64,000 nucleotides of DNA from JBBDXS01 sp040902195 (lineage in GTDB: Bacteria > Chloroflexota > Dehalococcoidia > DSTF01 > RBG-16-68-14). Numbering within the stretch: the stretch's first letter is position 1; each line of letters starts with the position of its first letter. The notes below the pieces were generated by a model that did no database searches, was not told where the DNA came from, and saw nothing but the letters and a program-made list of their open reading frames with translations. Below are positions 50,369 through 58,966 of this stretch, piece after piece. The position numbers and the translations under genes are program-made. The stretch is from contig JBBDXS010000012.1 in assembly GCA_040902195.1 (NCBI GenBank), positions 70,067 to 134,066 of the forward strand. The letters are read 5' to 3'.

Positions 50369-52033
50369 CTACAGCCCACCGCCGCCGGCGACCGCCTCAG
50401 ACATGCCCTGAGCCGGCGCAGGGGCCGCGTCCTGCTGTTCTGCGCAGGCCACGACCGCGGCGGCGAAGTCGCGGAAGAGCGGATGCGGCCGGAGCGGCCG
50501 GGAACGAAACTCGGGATGGAACTGCGTGCCGATCATGAACGGATGGTCCTGGACCTCGCAGATCTCGACGAGGCCCGTTTCCGGCCAGTGGCCGCTCGGG
50601 ATCAAGCCGACCTTGGCCAGCGTCTCGAGGTAGGCGTTGTTGACCTCGTAGCGGTGGCGGTGCCGCTCCTCGACCTCGTCGACGCCGTAGGCGTTACCGG
50701 CGCGCGTGCCGGGCACGAGCTTGCAACGATAGGAACCGAGGCGCATCGTTGCGCCTTTCTCCGTGACGCCCTGCTGTTCGCTGAGCAGGCTGATGACCGG
50801 ATGGGGCGTATCGGGCGCGAACTCCGTCGAGTTGGGCGTGTCGCTATCGAGCGCGGCTCTGGCGGCCTCGACGACCATGACGTGCAGACCGAGGCAGAGG
50901 CCCAGGTACGGGATGCCCTGTGTTCGGGCGAGCCGCGCGGCGCGGACCTTGCCCTCGAAGCCACGCTCGCCGAAGCCGCCCGGCACGACGATGCCGTGGA
51001 CGCCGCCGAGGACGCTCAGGTCGCTCGCCTCGAGCAGCTCGGAGTGGATCCAGCGGATGTCGACGGCCACGTTGTGGAAGATGCCAGCGTGGATGAGCGA
51101 CTCCTTAACCGAGAGGTAGGCGTCGCGCAGCTCCACGTATTTGCCCACCACCGCGACGGTGACGCGCCTGGCGGGGTTCTGGAGCCGCTCGACCAGCTCG
51201 CGCCAGTCCTTCAGGTCGTGCTGGCTTGCGGGCAGATGCAGTAGCTCCAGAACGTAGTCGGCCAGGCCGGCGTCCTCCAGGACGAGCGGGACCTCGTAGA
51301 TGCTGGGCATTGTGAGGAGCGGGACGACCCCGCGCCGCTCGACGTCGCAGAAGAGGGAGATCTTGGCTTTGATGTCCTCGGCGACGGGATGGTCGCTCCG
51401 GCAGATGATGACGTCGGGCTGGATACCCATGCTGCGCAGCTCGCGGACGCTGTGCTGGGTGGGCTTCGTCTTGAGTTCGCCCGAGGCGCCTACGAAGGGG
51501 AGCAGCGTCACGTGGACCGAGAGCGTATCGCCCGGGGGTTCCTCGCGGCGCATCTGGCGAATGGCTTCAAGGAACGGCTGCCCCTCGATGTCACCGACGG
51601 TGCCGCCGACTTCGACCATGACGATATCGGCCCCGGTATCGCGACCGACGCCCCGGATGCGCTCCTTGATCTCGTTCGTGACGTGCGGGATGGGCTGGAT
51701 GGTGCCGCCGAGGAAGTCGCCCCGGCGCTCCTTGGCGAGGACGGCCTGGTAGATCTGGCCTGTCGAGACGGAGCTACTTCGTGTCAGGTCGCGGTCGAGG
51801 AAGCGTTCGTAGTGGCCGAGATCGAGATCGGTCTCAGAGCCATCGCAGGTAACGAAGACCTCGCCGTGCTGGTAGGGCGACATCGTGCCCGGGTCGACGT
51901 TGAGGTAGGGGTCGAGCTTCTGGATGGAGACGGAGAGGCCACGAGACTTGAGTATGCGGCCGAGGGCCGCCGTGGTGATTCCTTTGCCGACGGAGCTTAC
52001 GACGCCGCCGGTAACGAAGATGTATTTTGGCAT
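50369..52033 (-). CDS. pyrG: CTP synthase
   Basis: The 554-residue enzyme begins MPKYIFVTGGVVSSVGKGIT, the amidoligase P-loop, and has VEVGGTVGDIEGQPFLEAIR. The C-terminal glutaminase domain has the nucleophile in YLGLCLGLHV and the His/Glu pair in GTQFHPEFRSRP. It makes CTP from UTP, ATP and glutamine. It stands alone on the minus strand, with a 92-bp gap to transaldolase. Confidence 0.98.
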   Translation of the reverse strand: MPKYIFVTGGVVSSVGKGITTAALGRILKSRGLSVSIQKLDPYLNVDPGTMSPYQHGEVFVTCDGSETDLDLGHYERFLDRDLTRSSSVSTGQIYQAVLAKERRGDFLGGTIQPIPHVTNEIKERIRGVGRDTGADIVMVEVGGTVGDIEGQPFLEAIRQMRREEPPGDTLSVHVTLLPFVGASGELKTKPTQHSVRELRSMGIQPDVIICRSDHPVAEDIKAKISLFCDVERRGVVPLLTMPSIYEVPLVLEDAGLADYVLELLHLPASQHDLKDWRELVERLQNPARRVTVAVVGKYVELRDAYLSVKESLIHAGIFHNVAVDIRWIHSELLEASDLSVLGGVHGIVVPGGFGERGFEGKVRAARLARTQGIPYLGLCLGLHVMVVEAARAALDSDTPNSTEFAPDTPHPVISLLSEQQGVTEKGATMRLGSYRCKLVPGTRAGNAYGVDEVEERHRHRYEVNNAYLETLAKVGLIPSGHWPETGLVEICEVQDHPFMIGTQFHPEFRSRPLRPHPLFRDFAAAVVACAEQQDAAPAPAQGMSEAVAGGGGL

Positions 52034-52230
52034 CTAATACAACTGGCGGCACCTTAGGAGGTACCGCCCACCAACCATATTACAGGAGGGGCCCGAGAGG
52101 CGTCAACAGTAATGGGGCAAGCGGAGCCCCGTGAGGAGAGTCTGCTCCACCGTAGATCCTCCAGCGGCGGGACACGAACCAAGCAGACTCGGGCCGATCC
52201 TCAACTATGGCCGCCAGATTTAACAGTTCT

Positions 52231-52383
52231 TTGACAGTCTCGGCATAGGTTCATAACGGCCTTGCGCGATACTGAGTTCGAACCTCCTACCGAGGGTCGT
52301 CGCAAGAGCCACCAGTCATGACTCCCCCGCGGCTCCCCCGATACAAGACAGAAGCGGTCCTCCTCACCAGGGACCGCTTCTTC
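52231..52383 (+). ncRNA. Candidate small RNA between pyrG and the MoaD-like gene
   Basis: TTGACA (52231-52236), 17 nt, TAACGG (52254-52259) could start a plus-strand transcript near 52266. It would contain CTTGCG...CGCAAG closing a 40-nt arm, and end at GAAGCGGTCC-TCCTCACCAG-GGACCGCTTC (52351-52380) followed by TTC. Both flanking genes read on the minus strand and there is no ORF, so the transcript would be non-coding. The -10 and the T tract are weak. Confidence 0.4.
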
Positions 52384-52408
52384 AATATCCGACGATCTGT
52401 GAGCGGCG

Positions 52409-52431
52409 GGCGCCTCGCGAGGCGCCTCTAC
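52409..52431. repeat. CTAC hairpin repeat at the moaD 3' end
   Basis: GGCGCCTCG-CGAGGCGCC, a perfect palindrome, then TCTAC. On the minus strand the GTAG supplies the TAG stop of the MoaD-like gene. Confidence 0.75.
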
Positions 52432-52670
52432 GCGCCGCCGACCATGTTGATCATCAGCTCGAGCCTGTCGCCGTCCGAGAGGGGCGTCTCTCGCGTGGCC
52501 TGCTCGTCGTTTAGGATGACGACGATGGCCTCAGCCTCGTCGCCCAAGAAGCCTTCGCGGTGGATGATATCGATGGGGCGCAGGCCGGCCTCGAAGGGGA
52601 CGTTGTACTCGTCGCGACCGGAGAGGGAGCGTTCGGCGAGGAGGTTGTAGAGCTTGACGCGGACGGTCAT
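52428..52670 (-). CDS. MoaD/ThiS-family sulfur-carrier protein
   Basis: An 80-residue ubiquitin-like protein: MTVRVKLYNLLAERSL, then ILNDEQATRETPLSDGDRLE and the C-terminal NMVGGA. MoaD and ThiS normally end in GG, which is adenylated and thiocarboxylated; here one Ala follows. The Ala and stop codons fall next to a hairpin repeat. The AOR gene, a molybdopterin/tungstopterin enzyme, lies next on the same strand, so this may supply its cofactor. Unless the Ala is removed, sulfur transfer would be blocked. Confidence 0.85.
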   Translation of the reverse strand: MTVRVKLYNLLAERSLSGRDEYNVPFEAGLRPIDIIHREGFLGDEAEAIVVILNDEQATRETPLSDGDRLELMINMVGGA

Positions 52671-52796
52671 GCGCCGAGTGTAGCAAGTCAGGTCGTGGAG
52701 CCACGCCCCCTGCCCCGCATGGCTAAGCGTAATGTTGGGCTGCCGCCGGCCTCAGCAGCAACGTCCAAGGGCTCTGCCGGATCGAGCTCAGGACAC

Positions 52797-52890
52797 CTCT
52801 TTCCGCGGGACGGTCTGAAGATCCGCGCCGACGGCGCCGCTCTTTCCGCGGGACGGGCTGCGGCGCGCGGGTCTGAAGACCCGCGCCTAC
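52797..52890 (+). repeat. Two CTAC hairpin repeats, one intact, one decayed
   Basis: GCGCGGGTCT-GA-AGACCCGCGC-CTAC (52865-52890) is perfect. A decayed copy GACGGTCTGAAGATCCGCGC lies about 43 bp before it, both preceded by CTCTTTCCGCGGGACGG. Confidence 0.7.
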
Positions 52891-53023
52891 GGGGCCGCGG
52901 TTGATGTCGAAGGGCGCTGGCGCGCTCCTCCAATCTTCCAGCCAAGCACTTGATCGCGGACGCGCTCTCGATCCCCGCATTTCTCAGCGTCTCAGTGATG
53001 GTGGCCGGTCCCGCGGCAAAGAG

Positions 53024-53050
53024 AGAGGGCCCAGAATATCTGGGCCCTCT
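53024..53050 (-). terminator. Terminator hairpin after the AOR gene
   Basis: AGAGGGCCCAGA-ATA-TCTGGGCCCTCT, 12 perfect pairs, followed on the minus strand by CTCTTTG. Confidence 0.75.
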
Positions 53051-53071
53051 GCTTCGTGCTTTGGATTGCGG

Positions 53072-55090
53072 CTATGCGTGCAGGACCTGGGCGACGTCGT
53101 GCAGGCCCAGCTCTTCGAGCTTGGCCCTGCTGGGCGTCGCGGTGTCCGCGTCCCAGTCGCACGCCGCCAGGTATTCCTGCTCCAGGGCCTTTGTGTCCAG
53201 CGTGACGTTCTCGTGCGGGCCAGCAGCTAGCGGCTGCTCGCCGGTGACCCGTGCCGGGACGTGTCGCTTCGTGACGATGTCACCCTCGCGGACGCTAAAG
53301 GCCATGCGCAGGTTCGCGATGCGCTCGCCAGCCTTGATAATCTCCTCCGGAGTCGTGTCCCATCCCGTCGTGAGGTTGATCCACTCCGGGATGCGGTCGT
53401 TGGGGGCAGCCATCATGATGAACTGGCACATGCCGGCGGAGTTGACGACGTGCATGTACTCCGAGGCGCCCTTGTGGTGCTCGCCGCGGCCCTCGTAGAC
53501 GGCGCGGTCGGGCTGGGCCGGTGGCACGCCCCACTTGGCTCGGGCGGCGCCCTCGTACTGGGTGTGACGGGCGGGCGTCGGATCGAGCTTGTAGGCGGTG
53601 AAGTATTCGGGCTGGAGCTTCGGGTCGTGCATCGGCAGCTCTTCGCCCGCGATGTGGATGGCGAACTCCTGGGCGGCGGGGCCGAGGCGCTCGGCGGCGC
53701 GCATGGTGCCATCGGCGAAGATCTCGCCGACGCCCTTGCGCTCTCCCATAAGCTTGAGCAGCTCAACTACGGACTCGGTGTTGCCCCAGGTCAGCTCCAG
53801 ACCGCCGGTGTCCTCCTTGGTGATGACGCCCTTCTCATAGCACTCGAAGGCGAAAGAGACGGTAGCACCGGCCGCGATGACATCGAAGCCGTACTGGTTG
53901 CAGAGGTGGTTGCAGTACTGGAGGGCGTTCACGTCCGAGGAGAGGTTCATGGTGCCGAAGGCGGCGGCGGCCTCGTACTCGGCGCGGTGGGTGTGCTTCG
54001 GGTAGGGGTAGCGCGGGTCGTTCTTGATCTGGCCATCGGTGGCATCCTTCGCGTCGAGCTTCTCGATCTCCGCCGTGAGGGCCGTAGCGGCCTCCTCGCT
54101 GGCGCCGCTGAGCTGGGCGATAAACCCCTCGCGCTCGGTGGCTCGCTTGGCGACGCGCTCCTGGGCCTTGGCCTCGTGCTCGTCCCAGCCGTGGCTTTCG
54201 CCACCACAGGCGAGGGGGCAGTGCCAGCACGCGTACTTCTTGTCCATCTTGAGGTTGAAGTTGTCGCCGGCCAGCTCGCCGGCTGTCGGGAAGTCGACCG
54301 AGCCGACGCCGGCCCAGTTCTTCACGGGCGAGTCGCCGGACATAGCCGAGCCGGCGGTGATGCCGGTTGTGCCGTAGGCGCGGAAGAAGCCGGCGAGCGG
54401 CTTGCTGAACTCATCGAGCGACTGGCGCACCATCATGCGCACGTCCTTGCTGTCGCCCGCCAGGATGTTCTTCGAAGCGAGGCAGACGATCGCCTTGACG
54501 TTCTTGGAGCCCATGACCGCGCCGACACCGCTGCGGGCGGCCAGGCGACCGCGCTCGTTGCAGATGCCGGCCATGAGCGAGAGGGTCTCGCCGGCGGGGC
54601 CGATGCAGGCGACACTGGCCTTCTTGCCGTGGCGTTCCTTGAGGGCCAATTCGACATCGATGGCAAGCATGCCCCAGAGGTCGGAGGCATCCTTAATTTC
54701 GACCTGGTCGTCCTGGATGAAGATGTAGACCGGCTTCTCGGCCTTGCCGTAGAGCATCAGGCCGTCCCAGCCGGCGTGCTTGAGGAAGGGGCCGAAATCG
54801 CCGCCGCAGTTCGCGTCGCCCCAGCCGTTGTTCTTGGGCGACTTGGTGACGACCTGGTAGCGGATGCCGAAGAGCGGTGTGCCGGTCAGCAGGCCCGGGA
54901 AGAATCCGATGACGTTATCGGGGCCGAGCGGGTCGGCGCCCTGGGGCACGCGGTCGAACAGGAGGCGGGCGCCGAGGCCGTAGCCGCCCAGATAGGTGCG
55001 GTACATCTCCTCCGGGATCTCCTCCGGCTCGGCGGTGCCTGAGCTCAGCTTGATGTTCAGGATCTTGCCGTTGATGGCGGCGTTCAGCAT
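53072..55090 (-). CDS. Aldehyde ferredoxin oxidoreductase (tungsten/molybdenum-pterin), with an extra helical insert
   Basis: ATG 55090 has GAGGGAGG upstream; 672 residues. Domain 1 contains TYLGGYGLGARLLFDRVPQG and GRLAARSGVGAVMGSKN. The Fe4S4 motif is CWHCPLACG plus a late Cys in NSAGMCQF. Between CWHCPLACG and the usual PEYE region there is an insert of about 70 residues (SGASEEAATALTAEIEKLDA, charged and probably coiled coil). These enzymes oxidise aldehydes to acids or reduce acids, with ferredoxin. The MoaD-like gene next to it fits cofactor supply. Confidence 0.92.
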   Translation of the reverse strand: MLNAAINGKILNIKLSSGTAEPEEIPEEMYRTYLGGYGLGARLLFDRVPQGADPLGPDNVIGFFPGLLTGTPLFGIRYQVVTKSPKNNGWGDANCGGDFGPFLKHAGWDGLMLYGKAEKPVYIFIQDDQVEIKDASDLWGMLAIDVELALKERHGKKASVACIGPAGETLSLMAGICNERGRLAARSGVGAVMGSKNVKAIVCLASKNILAGDSKDVRMMVRQSLDEFSKPLAGFFRAYGTTGITAGSAMSGDSPVKNWAGVGSVDFPTAGELAGDNFNLKMDKKYACWHCPLACGGESHGWDEHEAKAQERVAKRATEREGFIAQLSGASEEAATALTAEIEKLDAKDATDGQIKNDPRYPYPKHTHRAEYEAAAAFGTMNLSSDVNALQYCNHLCNQYGFDVIAAGATVSFAFECYEKGVITKEDTGGLELTWGNTESVVELLKLMGERKGVGEIFADGTMRAAERLGPAAQEFAIHIAGEELPMHDPKLQPEYFTAYKLDPTPARHTQYEGAARAKWGVPPAQPDRAVYEGRGEHHKGASEYMHVVNSAGMCQFIMMAAPNDRIPEWINLTTGWDTTPEEIIKAGERIANLRMAFSVREGDIVTKRHVPARVTGEQPLAAGPHENVTLDTKALEQEYLAACDWDADTATPSRAKLEELGLHDVAQVLHA

Positions 55091-55204
55091 CGGTGCCTCC
55101 CTCGTCCAGACGATGACCTTGGTGTCGTGCATGGCCGGGAGCAAGCGCTCCAAGGCCGCGGAGACCAATTATACGCTATCGCCTGTCGAAATGGCACCCT
55201 CCGG

Positions 55205-55248
55205 GCTGGAGGCTGGACGCTGGTAGTTGGTCGCTGGTCGCTGGTATG
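55205..55248 (+). repeat. CTGG-type tandem repeat upstream of the M16 gene
   Basis: Degenerate direct repeats of GCTGGACGCTGG/TCGCTGG in the 360-bp gap between AOR and the M16 peptidase gene. The remaining part of the gap has no gene. Confidence 0.5.
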
Positions 55249-55451
55249 GTGCGAGACGCTGTCGATAGGGCCTCACAGAGCTGCAGCGTCGATGTGGCGC
55301 TTTGGCCCATCCGATGGCGTGCCCTATAATCGTCTGCGAACGGCTGCCGCCTGGCGCCGTCCCAAAGTTCTTCCTGGCAACTTGGTAAGCTGGACGTACG
55401 CAGGCTAGCGCCCCGCGAACGACACACGTCGAGTAAGGAGCAGCAGCGCAT

Positions 55452-56729
55452 ATGGCAGAGATCCATTGGGATATCGAGACGCTGGAGGGCGGCCTGCGCG
55501 TGGTCACGTCGTCCGTCCCGACGGCGCAGTCCGTGAGCGTGAACGTATTTGTGGGCGTCGGCTCGCGCGCCGAGAACCCGCGCACAAACGGCGTCTCGCA
55601 CTACCTCGAGCACATGATGTTCAAGGGCACCGAACGGCGCAAGACCGCGATCGAGATCGCCGAGGCGATCGAGGGGGCCGGGGGCGTCCTGAACGCGTAC
55701 ACCAGCCAGGAAATGACCTGCTACTGGAACCAGGTGCCCTTCGACAAACTCTCGGTCGCCATGGACGTGCTCGCAGACATGATGCAGTCCTCGCTCATCG
55801 ACGCCGAGGAGCTGGACCGCGAGCGCACGGTGGTGCAGCAGGAGATCCGGCGCGCGTACGACCAGCCTTCGGCGTGGGCCGGACGGCTGCTCACCGAGGC
55901 CTCGTTCGGCGACCAGCCGCTCGGCTGGCCCGTCGCGGGGACGATCGAGACCGTCGAGGCGCTCCAGCGCGACGACTTCGCCGAGCACATCCGGACGTGG
56001 TACGTGCCGCAGAACATGGTGCTCAGCGTGGCCGGCAACACGACGCACGAAGAAGTTGTGGCGGAGGCGCGGAAGATTTACGCGAACCTGTCCGGCGGAA
56101 CGACGCCCGCGGTGCCTGTCGCGCAGGAGGGGATGCCGGCGCGCAACGTCATCGTCGAGCAGCGCGAGATTGCCCAGACCAACATGGGCATCAGCCTGCG
56201 CGCCATTTCGCGCACGGACCCGGACCGCTTCCCGGCGATGATCCTGAACGCGGTTCTGGGGCGCGGCATGAGCTCCCGGCTGTTCAAGGAAGTGCGCGAG
56301 CGGCGCGGCCTGGCCTATTCGATCGGCTCGGGCATGACCCGCTACAACGACACGGGCGTACTGAGCATCAGCGCGGGCGTGAGTCCGGAGAAGCTCATCG
56401 AGACGACGCGCGTGATCAAGGAAGAGCTGGAGAAGCTGGTGCAGGAGCCTGTAGGGAACGAGGAGCTTACGAAAGCGCGCGATTACACGAGCGGCAGCTT
56501 CCGGCTCGGCCTCGAGACATCGATGGCGCTGGCGCAGCGCGCCGGCGAACAGCTCCTCATGCTGGGCGAGATCGAACCGATCGAGGACGTGGTACGCCAG
56601 ATCGCGGCGGTCACGTCGGACGACGTGCAGCGCGTCGCGCAGCGGCTGTTCCGCAACGAGAACTACTCGATGGCCGTCGTCGGGCCCGGCGGGAACGAAG
56701 ACGAGCTGCGAGAGCTGCTGGCGGCGTAG
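55452..56729 (+). CDS. M16-family zinc peptidase
   Basis: The 425-residue protein has the inverted zinc motif HYLEHMMFKG (HxxEH) near residue 51 and the downstream glutamate in RTVVQQEIRRAYDQP, so it is a catalytically complete insulysin/processing-peptidase-type subunit. The second half holds SSRLFKEVRERRGLAYSIGS, a family motif. AAGGAG precedes the start. It is followed by a carbonic anhydrase gene after 22 bp. Its substrate is unknown. Confidence 0.93.
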   Translation: MAEIHWDIETLEGGLRVVTSSVPTAQSVSVNVFVGVGSRAENPRTNGVSHYLEHMMFKGTERRKTAIEIAEAIEGAGGVLNAYTSQEMTCYWNQVPFDKLSVAMDVLADMMQSSLIDAEELDRERTVVQQEIRRAYDQPSAWAGRLLTEASFGDQPLGWPVAGTIETVEALQRDDFAEHIRTWYVPQNMVLSVAGNTTHEEVVAEARKIYANLSGGTTPAVPVAQEGMPARNVIVEQREIAQTNMGISLRAISRTDPDRFPAMILNAVLGRGMSSRLFKEVRERRGLAYSIGSGMTRYNDTGVLSISAGVSPEKLIETTRVIKEELEKLVQEPVGNEELTKARDYTSGSFRLGLETSMALAQRAGEQLLMLGEIEPIEDVVRQIAAVTSDDVQRVAQRLFRNENYSMAVVGPGGNEDELRELLAA

Positions 56730-56751
56730 GCGGGGAGAAGAGACCGCCGAG

Positions 56752-57246
56752 ATGTCGATCGTCGATGACGTCCTGCGCGCGAACGAGCGCTACGCGGACG
56801 CGTTCAGCCAGGGCAGCTTGCCGGTGCGGCCGGCGAAGGCGCTGGCTGTCGTCACCTGTAAGGATGCCCGGCTCATGCCGGAGCAGTTCCTTGGGCTAGG
56901 TGCCGGCGATGCCCACGTCTTCCGCAACGCCGGCGGCATCGTGACGGACGATGCGCTGCGTTCGCTGATCATCTCGCACAAGCTGCTGGGCACGAGGACA
57001 TTCTTCGTCATCAACCACACTGGCTGCGGCCTCCTTACGCTCGACGAAGGTGCGCTGCGGAAGCAGCTCGCCGACGAGACGGGAGTGGACGCGAGCGGCA
57101 TCGAGTTTCACAGCTTCAAGGACCTGGAGGCCAACGTCCGCAGGCAGGTCGCCAAGATCACCGGGCACCCCTTCCTCGCCAGCATCGATGGCGTGTACGG
57201 CTTCGTCTACGACGTCAAGAACGGCCGGCTGCGGCAGGTGGCCTAG
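56752..57246 (+). CDS. Beta-class carbonic anhydrase
   Basis: The 164-residue protein has TCKDARLMPEQFL (zinc Cys and the CxDxR dyad), RNAGGIVTDDALRSL, and NHTGCGLLTL (zinc His and Cys). This short form lacks the C-terminal extension of larger members. It converts CO2 to bicarbonate. A hydrolase gene starts 4 bp after the stop, so the cluster is an operon. Confidence 0.92.
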   Translation: MSIVDDVLRANERYADAFSQGSLPVRPAKALAVVTCKDARLMPEQFLGLGAGDAHVFRNAGGIVTDDALRSLIISHKLLGTRTFFVINHTGCGLLTLDEGALRKQLADETGVDASGIEFHSFKDLEANVRRQVAKITGHPFLASIDGVYGFVYDVKNGRLRQVA

Positions 57247-57250
57247 CGTC

Positions 57251-58084
57251 ATGCCGAAGGCGCGCGTCAACGGCATCGAGCTGGCCTACGAGGTCTACGG
57301 CGAAGGCGAGCCGCTCGTTCTCGCGCACGGCTTCGCGGCGACGAAGGAGATGTGGGACGCGCAGATCGGCCCGTTCTCCGAGAAGTACCGCGTCGTCGTC
57401 TACGACGTGCGCGGCCACGGCGAAACGGAAGCTCCGCCTGTCGATGACGCAGGCTACACACTGGCGAACCTCGTAGAAGACCAGCGCGCGCTGATGGCGC
57501 ACCTCGGGATCGAGCGGGCGTACATCGGCGGTCTCTCGCTCGGCGGCATGATCGCAATGCGTTTCGCGCTCGCGCACCCGGAGCAAACGCGCGCGCTGCT
57601 GCTCTGCGACACGTCGCCCGGCATGGGCACCGAGGGTCTCTTCGCGAAGAACCGGCTAATGATGGAAGGCCTGGTGCGCGCGCAGGGCGTCGGCACGATC
57701 ATGCGCGGGCTCTATACGCAGGGCGCGACCGCAGGGAACTTGCCCAAGGCAGGAGACCTGCCGAAAGGCGCACTGGAGCACGCGCAACGCTGGGCCATGA
57801 TGACGCCCGACGGCTTTCTGGGCGTCGCGCGCGCGGCGGGAGACGCGGCGGGCGTCCTCGAGCGGCTGAGCGATCTCTCGATGCCGGTGCTCAGCGTGAC
57901 GGGCGACAGGGACTTCTTCCGCGGCGCGAGCGAGGAGATGCACACGCAGATGCCGGACTCGCGCTTCGTGCTGATCGAGAACTCGATCCACGGAAGCTGC
58001 GTCTGGCAGCCGGAACGCTTCACGTCGGCGGTGCTGGACTTCCTTGGCGATGTCGACGCCGGACGGCCGGTCGCGGCCCCATAG
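57251..58084 (+). CDS. Alpha/beta hydrolase (first of a tandem pair)
   Basis: From ATG 57251, 277 residues. It has the oxyanion motif LAHGFAATKEMW, the nucleophile elbow GLSLGGMIA, an acidic residue in VTGDRDFF and the catalytic His in ENSIHGSC. It is followed 9 bp later by a similar hydrolase, so the two are tandem paralogues. They resemble 3-oxoadipate enol-lactonase or haloperoxidase-like hydrolases, but no aromatic pathway is seen. Confidence 0.88.
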   Translation: MPKARVNGIELAYEVYGEGEPLVLAHGFAATKEMWDAQIGPFSEKYRVVVYDVRGHGETEAPPVDDAGYTLANLVEDQRALMAHLGIERAYIGGLSLGGMIAMRFALAHPEQTRALLLCDTSPGMGTEGLFAKNRLMMEGLVRAQGVGTIMRGLYTQGATAGNLPKAGDLPKGALEHAQRWAMMTPDGFLGVARAAGDAAGVLERLSDLSMPVLSVTGDRDFFRGASEEMHTQMPDSRFVLIENSIHGSCVWQPERFTSAVLDFLGDVDAGRPVAAP

Positions 58085-58093
58085 GGAGACGGC

Positions 58094-58966
58094 ATGCCTA
58101 CCATCGACACGAACGGCATCGATCTCTGGTACGAGCTTCGCGGCGAAGGGCCGCTGCTGGCGCTGTCCCACGGCTGGATGGGCCCGACCGAGTTCTGGCC
58201 GCCGAAGGTCATCGATGAGCTGAGCAAGCACCTCCGATTGCTCCTCTACGACGTGCGCGGCCACGGCAAGACGACCGCGCCGGAAGATCTCGACAGCTAC
58301 TCGATGCCGCAGTACGCGAGCGACCTGCGCGCGCTGTTGGACGCGCTCGAGCTGGAGCGCGTGCATATCGGCGGCGTCTCGCAGGGCGGGATGATCGCGG
58401 CGCAGTTCGCGGTCGACTACCCGGAGCGGACGCGCTCGCTGGTCCTCTCCGATAGCACGGCGGGCAACGGCGCGGACGAGGGGCCAGGCGGCGAGTGGGA
58501 GAGGACGATGGCGCAGGCGCTCGGGCTGATGGAGGAGCTCGCGCGCGCCGAGGGCGTCGACGCCGTGCGCGTGCGGCGGATGGAGTACGACCAGGCGAAC
58601 GACCCGCATTACTTCGACTACCCGGTGCCTCTGGAGGAGCGGCTGGCCAAGGACGCCGCGGAGTACGCGCAGCTCACGCTGCACGGCTACATCGGCACGA
58701 ACCGCGCCGTGCGCAACCGGCCCGACCTGACGGCCCGCCTGCGCGAGCTGCAGATGCCGGCGCTCGTCATCGGCGGCGAGTGGGACAGCTTCTATCCGTG
58801 CTCGGTGCGCGACCACGCGCTGCTCGAGGGGTCGCGCTTCGTCACGATGCGTTACTGCGGCCACGCCTCGCCGGACTGGCGACCGGACGCGTTCGTGCGC
58901 GCCGTGACGAAGTTCATCGCGGACGTCGACGCGGGACGAGACGTGGCGGGGGAGCTGGAGCTGTGA
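58094..58966 (+). CDS. Alpha/beta hydrolase (second of a tandem pair)
   Basis: A 290-residue homologue of the preceding gene: LSHGWMGPTEFWP, the elbow GVSQGGMIAAQFA, and late catalytic residues in GGEWDSFYPC and CGHASPDWR. The elbow here has Gln where the paralogue has Leu. Its stop overlaps the next start by 4 nt (GTGA). Substrate unknown. Confidence 0.88.
   Translation: MPTIDTNGIDLWYELRGEGPLLALSHGWMGPTEFWPPKVIDELSKHLRLLLYDVRGHGKTTAPEDLDSYSMPQYASDLRALLDALELERVHIGGVSQGGMIAAQFAVDYPERTRSLVLSDSTAGNGADEGPGGEWERTMAQALGLMEELARAEGVDAVRVRRMEYDQANDPHYFDYPVPLEERLAKDAAEYAQLTLHGYIGTNRAVRNRPDLTARLRELQMPALVIGGEWDSFYPCSVRDHALLEGSRFVTMRYCGHASPDWRPDAFVRAVTKFIADVDAGRDVAGELEL

Noticed and set aside
53261..55042. 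A 593-residue plus-strand ORF across the AOR gene.
   Set aside because: It is a GC-rich shadow of AOR with no recognisable domain or start signal.
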